The position numbers and the translations under genes were made by a program. From Flavobacteriales bacterium (GTDB lineage Bacteria > Bacteroidota > Bacteroidia > Flavobacteriales_E > Vicingaceae), in the NCBI GenBank assembly GCA_020635825.1, contig JACJZA010000011.1:52724-116723 (forward strand): 64,000 nt of DNA, written 5' to 3'. Shown here in pieces: positions 45,669-53,967 of this stretch (position 1 is the first letter of the stretch; every line of letters begins with the position of its first letter). Below the pieces are notes generated by a model that made no database searches, was not told the DNA's origin, and was given only the letters and a program-made list of their open reading frames with translations.

Positions 45669-48023
45669 ATGAGATTAGTAGCTGTATTAGTTTTTTTACT
45701 TTTTACATTTCAACTTTTTGCGCAAGAAAAGTTTACAGTTAGTGGTACCATTAAAGATGCACAAAATGGGGAAGATTTAATAGGAGTTACCATTTTTGTG
45801 AAAGAATTACCGGGGACAGGTGCTGTAACCAATGTTTATGGGTTTTACTCTTTAACCCTGCCTAAAGGAGAATATACGCTCCAGTATAGCTATGTAGGCT
45901 ATCAAACTATTGAATTCAAAGCGACATTAAATCAAAACATTAAAAATAATATAGAATTATCATCAGGTTCTACTGAATTAGATGTGGTTGAAATAAGTGC
46001 AGAAAAAGAAGATGAAAATATACGCTCAACAGAAATGAGTGTAACTAAAATAGACATTAAAGAAATTGAAAGTATACCTGTTTTATTTGGAGAAAGAGAT
46101 GTTTTAAAAACGATTCAATTATTACCTGGTGTGAAATCTGCCGGAGAAGGAAATGCCGGTTTTTTTGTGAGAGGAGGAAGTGCCGATCAGAATTTGATTT
46201 TACTAGATGAAGCTCCAGTTTATAACGCCTCTCATTTGTTAGGGTTCTTCTCGGTTTTTAATTCTGATGCCATCAAAGATTTAAAACTTTACAAAGGAGG
46301 CATTCCGGCTGAGTACGGAGGTAGATTATCTTCCGTGATGGACATTAAAATGAAAGAAGGAAATTCAAAAAAATTATCTGCAGCAGGGGGTGTTGGACTC
46401 ATCTCATCTAAACTTACTATAGAGGCTCCGATTATAAAAGATAAAAGCTCTTTTATCATAAGTGGTAGAAGAACTTATGCCGATTTATTTTTAAAATTAT
46501 CAAACAATGAAGATCAGAAAAATACACAGCTTTATTTTTATGATTTAAACCTAAAAGCAAACTATCAATTTTCAGAAAAAGATAGGCTTTTTCTTTCAGG
46601 TTATTTCGGTAGAGATAACTTTAGTTTTGCCGACCGTTTTAGTTTTACATGGGGAAACACTACAGCAACAGTTAGATGGAATCATTTGTTTAATGACAAA
46701 ATTTTCAGCAATACCTCGTTTATTTATTCAAACTATAATTATAAAATTGACATCTCTGCTGCTGGATTTACTATTAATTCTAAAATACGAGATTTTAACT
46801 TTAAGCAAGATTTTGATTTTTATTGGAATGAAAAAAATAAGTTAAAATTCGGAGCTAATGTTATTCATCACACTTTTGACCCTGGTGAAATATCTTCAAC
46901 AGGAGAAGCATTAGGCGATACTAAAATTGAGAACAGATATTCGGTTGAATCAGCTTTATATTTAAGTAATGAACAGAAATTCAATGATAAATGGTCTGCC
47001 ACTTATGGGTTGAGATACTCTAATTTCACACAAATAGGTCCGGGAGAAATTTATACGTATGATGAAAAAGGTGATGTAGTTGATTCTACAAAATATACAG
47101 AAAACAACCCTATTCAAAGCTATCATGGTATAGAACCAAGATTAGGGGTTAATTATATTTTAAATGAATCTACTTCTATAAAAGCATCTTATAATAGAAT
47201 GTATCAATATCTTCATTTATTATCTAATTCTTCAGGGAATAACCCTACTGATACATGGCTTCCGAGTAGCAATAATATTAAGCCTGAAATTGCAGATCAA
47301 GTTGCTCTAGGATTCTTTAAAAATTTCAAAAACAATCATTTTGAGTTTTCAGTTGAGACTTATTATAAAGCTTTGCAAAACACAATTGATTACAGGACAG
47401 GAGCTGAAATTACCCTTAATCCAACGGTTGAAGGTGAAATTTTAACAGGAATAGGAAGGGCTTATGGGTTAGAATTTTATTTGAAAAAGCGAAAAGGAAA
47501 TTTTACAGGATGGATTAGTTACACAATTGCAAGAACAGAGGTGAAATTCGACTTCATTAACAAAGGAAGTTGGTATCCTGCTAAGCAAGACAGAACTCAT
47601 GATTTATCTGTGGTTGCTATGTATTCACTAACTGAAAGATTAAAACTGTCTTCTACATTCGTTTTTTATACAGGTAATGCAGTTACTTTTCCAACAGGTA
47701 AATATGTTATCGATGGACAAATCATTAATTTATATTCATCAAGAAATGGATCAAGAATGCCAAACTATCATAGGTTAGATGTAGGTCTTACCTTAGATGG
47801 TAAAAATTATAAATTAGTTACTAATCCAGATACAGGTGAAAAAGAAAAAGTAGATAGAAAATTTCAATCGAGTTGGAATTTTTCTATATATAATCTTTAT
47901 GCAAGAGAAAATGCATATTCTTTTACTTTTAGACCTAAAGAGGAAGACCCGGTGCAAACTGAAATTGTTCAGTTGTCTTTATTCAAAATAATCCCATCCA
48001 TTAGTTATAATTTTAAATTTTAA
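45669..48023 (+). CDS. TonB-dependent receptor with carboxypeptidase-like N-terminal domain
   Basis: A 784-residue outer-membrane receptor. A signal peptide (1-19, QLFAQ) is followed by a carboxypeptidase-regulatory-like beta domain (FTVSGTIKDAQNGEDLIGVTI, about 24-105). The plug domain contains ERDVLKTIQLLPGVKS, GFFVRGGSADQNLILLDEAP and the YGGRLSSVMD end (about 115-225). A beta-barrel runs to a terminal aromatic residue (NFKF). In this phylum such receptors import siderophores, metals, vitamins or peptides using TonB energy. The DUF4249 lipoprotein gene starts 3 nt downstream, a frequent pairing that acts as a receptor plus surface lipoprotein. Substrate unknown. Confidence 0.92.
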   Translation: MRLVAVLVFLLFTFQLFAQEKFTVSGTIKDAQNGEDLIGVTIFVKELPGTGAVTNVYGFYSLTLPKGEYTLQYSYVGYQTIEFKATLNQNIKNNIELSSGSTELDVVEISAEKEDENIRSTEMSVTKIDIKEIESIPVLFGERDVLKTIQLLPGVKSAGEGNAGFFVRGGSADQNLILLDEAPVYNASHLLGFFSVFNSDAIKDLKLYKGGIPAEYGGRLSSVMDIKMKEGNSKKLSAAGGVGLISSKLTIEAPIIKDKSSFIISGRRTYADLFLKLSNNEDQKNTQLYFYDLNLKANYQFSEKDRLFLSGYFGRDNFSFADRFSFTWGNTTATVRWNHLFNDKIFSNTSFIYSNYNYKIDISAAGFTINSKIRDFNFKQDFDFYWNEKNKLKFGANVIHHTFDPGEISSTGEALGDTKIENRYSVESALYLSNEQKFNDKWSATYGLRYSNFTQIGPGEIYTYDEKGDVVDSTKYTENNPIQSYHGIEPRLGVNYILNESTSIKASYNRMYQYLHLLSNSSGNNPTDTWLPSSNNIKPEIADQVALGFFKNFKNNHFEFSVETYYKALQNTIDYRTGAEITLNPTVEGEILTGIGRAYGLEFYLKKRKGNFTGWISYTIARTEVKFDFINKGSWYPAKQDRTHDLSVVAMYSLTERLKLSSTFVFYTGNAVTFPTGKYVIDGQIINLYSSRNGSRMPNYHRLDVGLTLDGKNYKLVTNPDTGEKEKVDRKFQSSWNFSIYNLYARENAYSFTFRPKEEDPVQTEIVQLSLFKIIPSISYNFKF

Positions 48024-48026
48024 CCC

Positions 48027-48827
48027 ATGAAAAATATTCTTTCTATTTTCATACTTTTTGCATTTTGGATGTTGCTGTCATGTGAAAAAGTTGTTGATTT
48101 AGAATTAGATAAAGCACCTCAAGCTATTGTGGTTGAAGCTCTAGTTTTTGATAGTATTGGAGATAATTATGTAATTATTTCAAAATCAAAAGCTTTCAAT
48201 GATAATACCGGAACCTTTGAAACAGTTTCGGGTGCTACAGTTATCATTAGTGATAATATAGGTAACAGTTATAATTTATCTGAAGTTTTTCCAGGAGTAT
48301 ATAATAGTTCTACACTTGAAGGGGTGGTTGGAAGAACTTATTTTTTAAATATTAATGCTGAAGGTAAATCGATTACAGCATATTCAACTATGCCTCCAAA
48401 AATTAATTTAGATTCACTATCATACGAAAAAAATGACCAACCTTTTAATGATGATGAGCAAGATACTTACCGAGTTTTTACTCACTTTTATGATGCTCCT
48501 GGGGTTGAAAATTTTTATAGAATAAAAGCCTTTAGTAAAAATGTAACTCAAAAAGGGGTGTTGGTTTTAAACGATGATTTAATTGAAGGGGATAATGTTG
48601 TTTTTCCTGTTTTTCAAACTGATTTTGAAGAAAATGATACAGTAACGGTTCAACTTTTATCTATTGAAGAGGTAAATTTTAGATATTTTAACGCCCTTGT
48701 TTCTTCACAAGATGGCGAAGTTCCAGGAAATCCTGAAACCAATTTAAATGGAGGAGAAAATATTGTTGGCTACTTTTCAGCTAATGCAAAAAGCCAAAAG
48801 ACAATTATTACTACTCCTCTTCCATAA
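48027..48827 (+). CDS. DUF4249 family lipoprotein
   Basis: A 266-residue lipoprotein with lipobox LLSC (Cys19). The mature protein starts with the DUF4249 pattern (VVDLELDKAPQAIVVEALVFD) and has two beta-sandwich parts, including GATVIISDNIGNSYNLSEVFPGVYNS. Its 3-nt distance from the TonB receptor and the usual pairing of these families suggest an outer-membrane lipoprotein partner of that receptor. It is on the short side for the family. Biochemical role not established. Confidence 0.85.
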   Translation: MKNILSIFILFAFWMLLSCEKVVDLELDKAPQAIVVEALVFDSIGDNYVIISKSKAFNDNTGTFETVSGATVIISDNIGNSYNLSEVFPGVYNSSTLEGVVGRTYFLNINAEGKSITAYSTMPPKINLDSLSYEKNDQPFNDDEQDTYRVFTHFYDAPGVENFYRIKAFSKNVTQKGVLVLNDDLIEGDNVVFPVFQTDFEENDTVTVQLLSIEEVNFRYFNALVSSQDGEVPGNPETNLNGGENIVGYFSANAKSQKTIITTPLP

Positions 48828-48842
48828 ATATTTAAATAAAAA

Positions 48843-48873
48843 TTGGGAGTTGAATAAACTTTTTTTATCTTCG
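48843..48873 (+). promoter_or_regulatory. Candidate promoter of the SPOR-domain gene
   Basis: TTG (48843-48845), 20 nt, TATCTTCG (48866-48873): one mismatch to the -7 consensus TAnnTTTG, 26 nt before the ATG. Confidence 0.35.
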
Positions 48874-48899
48874 AAAAGGTTATGTACTAATAGTTTACC

Positions 48900-49730
48900 A
48901 TGAAAAAGTTTTACACTCTTTTTGCTTTGTTTTTGATTGTTCAGTCAATTTTTGGTGAAGGAATTGAATTGGAAAACAAAATTTTAAAAAACGATAAAAA
49001 TAAATATCACATTGTTACTCATATTTCAGGACAAGATAATCCGGGTATCCTAAGACTTACTTTTACTATTCCAGATGAATACACTTTTAAATTATTCAAT
49101 GACCCAAACTTGTTGATTGAAAATAGAGGAAACACAGTGAAGTTTTATACCAATTTTGATGTAGGTAACGAAATAGATATTAATTATCAATTAATAAAAG
49201 ATAATGAGGATGAAAGCGAAGCAATCATTCCTATTCACTTAGAATATACTGTAGATGGAGAGATGATAAATATTGATAAAGATATTGTTTTGGCTCAACA
49301 TACATTTATTGAAGATAAAACAATGGATAGTTTAACTACTCATTTCGAACGTATTTCTAAACAGTATGAAAACAGAGATGAGTTAGCCTTAAATAAAATA
49401 AAAGAATTAAGCCCATCAAAATCTGAAAGTCAGGACGAAGAAGAGACTTCGGTGGCTGTTGGTTATAGTTCAAATGCAAAAAAAGGATTGAGTGCTGAAT
49501 CAAAAACTTATTCAGTTCAAATTTTATCACTTCAGTTTTTTAACGAAACCAGATTTAAAGAGTTTTTGTCTTCTTATCAACTAAAAGCAGCTGATACTTA
49601 CAAAAAGGAAATTAATGGGATGGTGAAAATTTATATTGGTAAATTTTCGTCATACGAAGAAGCCAAAGCTGAAAAAGATAAACTCATCAAGCAGCACAAT
49701 CTTAGCGATTCATTTATTGTAAGTTACTAA
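48900..49730 (+). CDS. Exported SPOR-domain protein
   Basis: A 276-residue protein with a signal peptide (about 1-19). An N-terminal beta-rich domain of unknown family (about 20-140; HIVTHISGQDNPGILRLTFTIPDEYTF) is followed by a charged helical linker (about 145-195). A C-terminal SPOR domain (about 203-276) contains the paired repeats SVQILSLQFFNETRFKEF and MVKIYIGKFSSYEEAKAEKDKL. SPOR domains bind denuded peptidoglycan at division sites. The role of the N-terminal domain is not known. It follows the DUF4249 gene by 72 nt and is convergent with corA (3 nt gap). Confidence 0.8.
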   Translation: MKKFYTLFALFLIVQSIFGEGIELENKILKNDKNKYHIVTHISGQDNPGILRLTFTIPDEYTFKLFNDPNLLIENRGNTVKFYTNFDVGNEIDINYQLIKDNEDESEAIIPIHLEYTVDGEMINIDKDIVLAQHTFIEDKTMDSLTTHFERISKQYENRDELALNKIKELSPSKSESQDEEETSVAVGYSSNAKKGLSAESKTYSVQILSLQFFNETRFKEFLSSYQLKAADTYKKEINGMVKIYIGKFSSYEEAKAEKDKLIKQHNLSDSFIVSY

Positions 49731-49733
49731 AGT

Positions 49734-50807
49734 TTAGAACCACTTTTTAACCTTAAAATAAATTAGCATAGCCACTACAATTAGTCCCATAAAAATTAAG
49801 GCAATCGGATAACCCCACTCATGTTCTAATTCCGGCATGTTTTTAAAATTCATTCCATAAACACCGGCAATAAAAGTAATTGGGATAAAAATAGTAGCAA
49901 TGATGGTCAATACTTTCATGATTTCATTCATTTTATTGCTAACTGTTGTCATGTATAAATCCATTAAACCTGAAGTAAGATCTCTATAGGTTTCGAGTGT
50001 TTCAATAACATGAATACTGTGGTCGTAAACATCGTTAAAGTGTTTTGCTGTTTCTTCGTCTATTAATTTATTTATGCTCTCTTTAGAGGCTTTAGAAATA
50101 GCTTCTCTAAGTGGAAAAACAGTTTTTCTTAAATAAATAAGTTCTCTTCTAAGATCTTGAGCCATTCTGTAATGAATGGTTTGGGAGTTGAGATAAATTT
50201 CATCTTCCAATGATTCGATTCTATCACCTAAATCTTCTAGTACTTGATAATAACTATCAACCAATGAATCAATGATTCGATAAAATAAATAATCGCCTTT
50301 TCTTTTTCTTAATTTAGAAGTATCATCTTTTAATCGTTCACGAATAATATCTAATACATCTCCTTCTTTTTCTTGAAAAGTAATAACATAGTTTTTTCCT
50401 AAAATAATACTTACTTGTTCCGGTTCAATATTATTTTCTGATGTTTTTACAAACATTTTCAAAGTAAAAAACAAGTAATCATTACCATCTTCTGCTTTGG
50501 GTCTATGGTCGGTATTTAAAACATCTTCCAAAACCAAAGGATGAATATTGAAATGCGCTCCGATCTTACTGATGGCTTCTGTATTGTGCAACCCTACTAG
50601 GTTTACCCAATATATTTTATCTTCTTGGATTTCTTTGAGTAAAGCTTCTGCATTTTCAGATTTTTTTTCTTGAAAAAAAGTTTCAGAAAAAGTAATGAGT
50701 TCTACTGTTTTATTTTGAGTATAAATATCACCTCTATATTCGAGATTACCCGGAGGTAATCCGGCTTTTTGGACGGATAAGTTTTTATTTTTTTTTCTTT
50801 TTTTCAT
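49734..50807 (-). CDS. corA: CorA family magnesium/cobalt transporter
   Basis: A 357-residue CorA. A cytoplasmic alpha/beta N-terminal domain (HPLVLEDVLNTDHRPKAEDGNDYLFFTLKMF) is followed by a long stalk helix. Two C-terminal transmembrane helices are separated by the signature YGMNF and a periplasmic acidic loop (MPELEHEWG). It forms a pentameric channel for Mg2+ (also Co2+ or Ni2+). The start codon directly follows the stop of mscS, so the two are one transcript. Confidence 0.95.
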   Translation of the reverse strand: MKKRKKNKNLSVQKAGLPPGNLEYRGDIYTQNKTVELITFSETFFQEKKSENAEALLKEIQEDKIYWVNLVGLHNTEAISKIGAHFNIHPLVLEDVLNTDHRPKAEDGNDYLFFTLKMFVKTSENNIEPEQVSIILGKNYVITFQEKEGDVLDIIRERLKDDTSKLRKRKGDYLFYRIIDSLVDSYYQVLEDLGDRIESLEDEIYLNSQTIHYRMAQDLRRELIYLRKTVFPLREAISKASKESINKLIDEETAKHFNDVYDHSIHVIETLETYRDLTSGLMDLYMTTVSNKMNEIMKVLTIIATIFIPITFIAGVYGMNFKNMPELEHEWGYPIALIFMGLIVVAMLIYFKVKKWF

Positions 50808-51686
50808 CTAGGCATTTGCTGGTAAATCTTTTTTGTAAACAATAGTTCTGTAAGGGAAAGGAATTTCAATTCCGTTTTTATCAAATTGCTCTTTTATGGA
50901 TTTTAATAAATCACATTGTAAAACAAAAGCATTATCGTTGCCCGAGCTCCAAACATAGGCTTTTAATCTAACAGAATATTCATCTAATGAAATGACCCTT
51001 ACAATTACTTTTGGCTCATTGTTTCTTATTTCTTCCTTAGCTCGACCATCTACCAATAAAGGGTGTTTTTCTGCTTCTTCTTGTATGATGCTTATAGCTT
51101 TGTCAATATTCGAATCATAACTGATACTAAGCTCAATGTGTTTTCTTATTTTTTCATCAGTAATGTTGCTGTTAATAATTACATCTTCACTTATAATACT
51201 GTTGGGAACAACAATGCGCTTGTTTTCATAATCGCGTATTACGGTATGTCGCAAAGTTATTTCTTCTACCACCCCTTTTTTACTTTGAAACTCAATAGTG
51301 TCTTCCACTCGAAATGGTTTAAAAATTAAAATAAAAATACCGCTAATGATATTTGAAAATGCTTTTTGCGAGGCAAATCCCAAAATAGCCGCTAATACTC
51401 CGGCACCAGCAAAAAGAGCTGTCCCTAACGATTTAAAAAAAGGAATTTTACTAAAAATAAAAAATAAGGCGATAGAAAAGATAATAAAACTTAAAGAGTT
51501 CTTTAAAAATGAATAATTGGTGGGGTCAACTTTTATTCGCTCCGAGTATTTTTTAATAAAAAGTTGGGCCATTTTACGTACCACAAAAGAAATGATAAAT
51601 GCCACAACAATGGTAGTGATAACTAAAAAGGCATGTTCTAAATAACTTATTTTAAGAGAAGAAATAAGACTTTTTACTTTATCCAT
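50808..51686 (-). CDS. MscS family mechanosensitive ion channel
   Basis: A 292-residue small-conductance mechanosensitive channel: three N-terminal transmembrane helices (about 18-40, 64-82, 88-112), the Gly/Ala-rich pore helix (LFAGAGVLAAILGFASQKAFSNIISGIFIL), the MscS beta domain (FRVEDTIEF ... GVVEEITLRHTVIRDYENKRIVVPNS) and the C-terminal alpha/beta domain. It opens on membrane tension to release solutes during hypo-osmotic shock. It is transcribed together with corA. Confidence 0.94.
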   Translation of the reverse strand: MDKVKSLISSLKISYLEHAFLVITTIVVAFIISFVVRKMAQLFIKKYSERIKVDPTNYSFLKNSLSFIIFSIALFFIFSKIPFFKSLGTALFAGAGVLAAILGFASQKAFSNIISGIFILIFKPFRVEDTIEFQSKKGVVEEITLRHTVIRDYENKRIVVPNSIISEDVIINSNITDEKIRKHIELSISYDSNIDKAISIIQEEAEKHPLLVDGRAKEEIRNNEPKVIVRVISLDEYSVRLKAYVWSSGNDNAFVLQCDLLKSIKEQFDKNGIEIPFPYRTIVYKKDLPANA

Positions 51687-51849
51687 GGATTAGTTTTTTA
51701 GTAAAATTAATGGCTAAGCCGCTCGATGTAAAGCAAATAAAAACAACTTTTAAACGGGACAATGTTTATTAACCAATCTATAATGTTGAGACAATATAAA
51801 AAAACCATCAATTTTTTTTTAAAAATGATTTTTATTTTAATATAACATT

Positions 51850-51857
51850 TATATTTG
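51850..51857 (+). promoter_or_regulatory. Candidate -7 element of the acidic-tail protein gene
   Basis: TATATTTG, 33 nt before the ATG at 51891; matches TAnnTTTG. A -33 box is not convincing. Confidence 0.3.
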
Positions 51858-51890
51858 ACCCGTTATTATTGAAGATATTTAAAACCATCA

Positions 51891-52250
51891 ATGAAAAAAA
51901 TAGTTGTAAAATTCTCTAAGCTTTCGCCCGAATTAAAAAAGATTGTGCGCGATAAATTAGAAAATGAAGATGTTAAGTTTTTCTCTTTTCCTTACCAAGG
52001 AACTTTAGAAGAAGGATTTCTATTAGAACAAGAAGAAGTAAACTATCTTGTAATTATAGATAACATGAAAAAAAGCACTTACACTCCTAACGATGATGAC
52101 GAGGATGAAGATGACATGGATGATGATTTTGGAGCAGTAGATTCAAAAGACATTGATGTGGAAGACGATGACAGTTCGGATGACGATGAGGATAGCTACG
52201 ACGATGATGCTGATGAAGATTTTGAAGATGACGAAGACGATGACAAGTAA
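51891..52250 (+). CDS. Small cytoplasmic protein with a highly acidic Asp/Glu tail, unknown function
   Basis: A 119-residue protein in two halves. Residues 1-60 form a compact, lysine-rich alpha/beta domain (KIVVKFSKLSPELKKIVRDKLENEDVKFFSFPY ... VNYLVIID). Residues 68-119 are almost entirely Asp and Glu with a few Ser and Tyr. No signal peptide or membrane helix. Such tails can bind basic proteins, divalent cations or act as nucleic-acid mimics, but nothing here decides between them. The gene is flanked by a promoter-like element and a strong bidirectional terminator, so it is an expressed single-gene unit. Family not recognised beyond this. Confidence 0.75.
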   Translation: MKKIVVKFSKLSPELKKIVRDKLENEDVKFFSFPYQGTLEEGFLLEQEEVNYLVIIDNMKKSTYTPNDDDEDEDDMDDDFGAVDSKDIDVEDDDSSDDDEDSYDDDADEDFEDDEDDDK

Positions 52251-52270
52251 AACAAAAGATAGTTTGTAAT

Positions 52271-52303
52271 AAAAAAAGCCCCGAAAATTTTCGGGGCTTT
52301 TTT
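52271..52303 (+). terminator. Strong bidirectional terminator between the acidic-tail gene and glyS
   Basis: GCCCCGAAAA/TTTTCGGGGC perfect palindrome (52278-52297) with A7 before and T6 after. It can end transcription from both sides. Confidence 0.95.
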
Positions 52304-52304
52304 A

Positions 52305-53840
52305 TTAGTTAAAATACTTTCGTAAATCAAATTTGTCTTTTAAAATAGTTTCTAATTGTGCAATAGAAATCCGTTCTTGTTGCATGGTATCACGGTCTCG
52401 AATGGTCACCGTATTGTCTTCTAAAGTTTGGTGGTCAACCGTAATACAATAAGGAGTACCAATGGCATCTTGTCTTCGGTAACGTTTTCCCATCGAGTCT
52501 TTTTCATCGTACTGGCAGTTGTAATCAAACTTAAGGTTGTCCATTATTTCACGGGCTTTTTCAGGCAAACCATCTTTTTTGGTCAATGGCATTACTGCAA
52601 CTTTTATAGGTGCTAAAATAGCCGGTAAGTTCAATACTGTTCTTTCGCTACCGTCTTCTAGTTTTTCTTCACAATAAGCGGAAGAAAGCGTAGCTAAAAA
52701 CATTCGGTCTAAACCTATAGACGTTTCCACCACATAAGGAACATAACTTTCGTTAATCTCAGGGTCGAAATATTGTAATTTTTTACCGGAGTGTTTTTCA
52801 TGTTGTTTTAAATCGAAATCGGTTCTCGAGTGAATTCCTTCTAACTCTTTGAATCCCATTGGAAAATTAAACTCAATGTCGCAAGCGGCATTGGCATAAT
52901 GAGCCAATTTAATGTGGTCGTGAAAACGATAAGCATCTTCTCCCAACCCTAACGATTTATGCCATTTAATACGTTGTTCTTTCCAGTATTCGTACCATTT
53001 CATTTCTTCTCCCGGACGAACAAAAAATTGCATTTCCATTTGTTCAAACTCACGCATACGGAAAATAAACTGACGGGCAACAATCTCATTTCTAAACGCT
53101 TTTCCTATTTGAGCAATTCCAAAAGGAATTTTCATTCTGCTCGTTTTTTGAACGTTGAGGTAATTCACAAAAATTCCCTGAGCAGTTTCAGGGCGTAAAT
53201 AAATTTTATTGGCAGCTTCGGCAACAGAACCTATTTCGGTACTAAACATTAAGTTAAACTGCTTAACATCCGTCCAGTTTTTAGAACCACTTAATGGGCA
53301 CGAAATTTCTAAATCTTCAATCAATTTTTTAACTCCAGCCAAATCATCATTATTCAAGGCTTCTTTAAAACGAGCATTAATTTCATCAATTTTTTCTTGA
53401 TTTCTCAATACATTTGGGTTGGTAGCTAAAAACTGTTCTTTATCAAACCCATCTCCAAAACGTTTAATTCCTTTTTCAACTTCTTTGTCGATTTTGGCTT
53501 CAATTTTAGCAATGTGTTCTTCAATCAACACATCAGCACGGTATCTTTTTTTTGAATCTTTGTTATCAATCAAAGGGTCGTTAAAAGCATCTACATGACC
53601 TGAAGCTTTCCATGTTTCAGGATGCATAAAAATAGCAGCATCAATCCCCACAATATTTTCATGCATTTGCACCATGGCTTTCCACCAATAGCTTTTAATG
53701 TTGTTTTTTAATTCGCTTCCAAGCTGTCCGTAGTCATAAACAGCACTCAACCCATCATAAATTTCACTTGATGGAAATACATATCCATACTCTTTTGCAT
53801 GCGATATGATTTGCTTTAAATTGTCTTCATTTGTTGCCAT
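52305..53840 (-). CDS. glyS: Glycyl-tRNA synthetase (alpha2 type)
   Basis: About 511 residues from the ATG at 53840 (MATNEDNLKQIISHAKEYGYVFPSSEIYDG), which is the family's usual start; an upstream in-frame ATG at 53873 adds 11 unlikely residues. Class II motifs are clear: motif 1 region YDYGQLGSELKNNIKSYWWK, motif 2 FGIAQIGKAFRNEI...RMREFEQMEMQFFV, and motif 3 VVETSIGLDRMFLA. A C-terminal anticodon-binding domain starts at about 400 (APIKVAVMPLTKKDG). It charges tRNA-Gly. Confidence 0.96.
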   Translation of the reverse strand: MATNEDNLKQIISHAKEYGYVFPSSEIYDGLSAVYDYGQLGSELKNNIKSYWWKAMVQMHENIVGIDAAIFMHPETWKASGHVDAFNDPLIDNKDSKKRYRADVLIEEHIAKIEAKIDKEVEKGIKRFGDGFDKEQFLATNPNVLRNQEKIDEINARFKEALNNDDLAGVKKLIEDLEISCPLSGSKNWTDVKQFNLMFSTEIGSVAEAANKIYLRPETAQGIFVNYLNVQKTSRMKIPFGIAQIGKAFRNEIVARQFIFRMREFEQMEMQFFVRPGEEMKWYEYWKEQRIKWHKSLGLGEDAYRFHDHIKLAHYANAACDIEFNFPMGFKELEGIHSRTDFDLKQHEKHSGKKLQYFDPEINESYVPYVVETSIGLDRMFLATLSSAYCEEKLEDGSERTVLNLPAILAPIKVAVMPLTKKDGLPEKAREIMDNLKFDYNCQYDEKDSMGKRYRRQDAIGTPYCITVDHQTLEDNTVTIRDRDTMQQERISIAQLETILKDKFDLRKYFN

Positions 53841-53939
53841 GCGGCAAAAGTAATTTTTTTGAGTGAAAACCAATCAATGTTAAGTATGGAATAAATTTTT
53901 ATTACATGATTTTCATCAATTTCCGTTTTAAATAATATC

Positions 53940-53960
53940 ACTATTTTTAAAGAAAATAGT
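53940..53960 (+). promoter_or_regulatory. Inverted repeat just upstream of the Na+/H+ exchanger start
   Basis: ACTATTTT-taaag-AAAATAGT, a perfect 8-bp inverted repeat ending 7 nt before the ATG at 53968. It could be an operator or a 5'-leader hairpin; no regulator is identified. Confidence 0.4.
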
Positions 53961-53967
53961 ACTTAAA

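Noticed and set aside
51063..51516. Plus-strand open frames within the mscS region
   Set aside because: They are mirror frames of a well-conserved MscS channel and show no protein-like composition.
51801..51892. 12-nt direct repeat AAAACCATCAAT at 51801 and 51881, the second running into the start codon at 51891
   Set aside because: Short and AT-rich; chance is plausible and there is no other sign of a duplicated leader or regulatory RNA.
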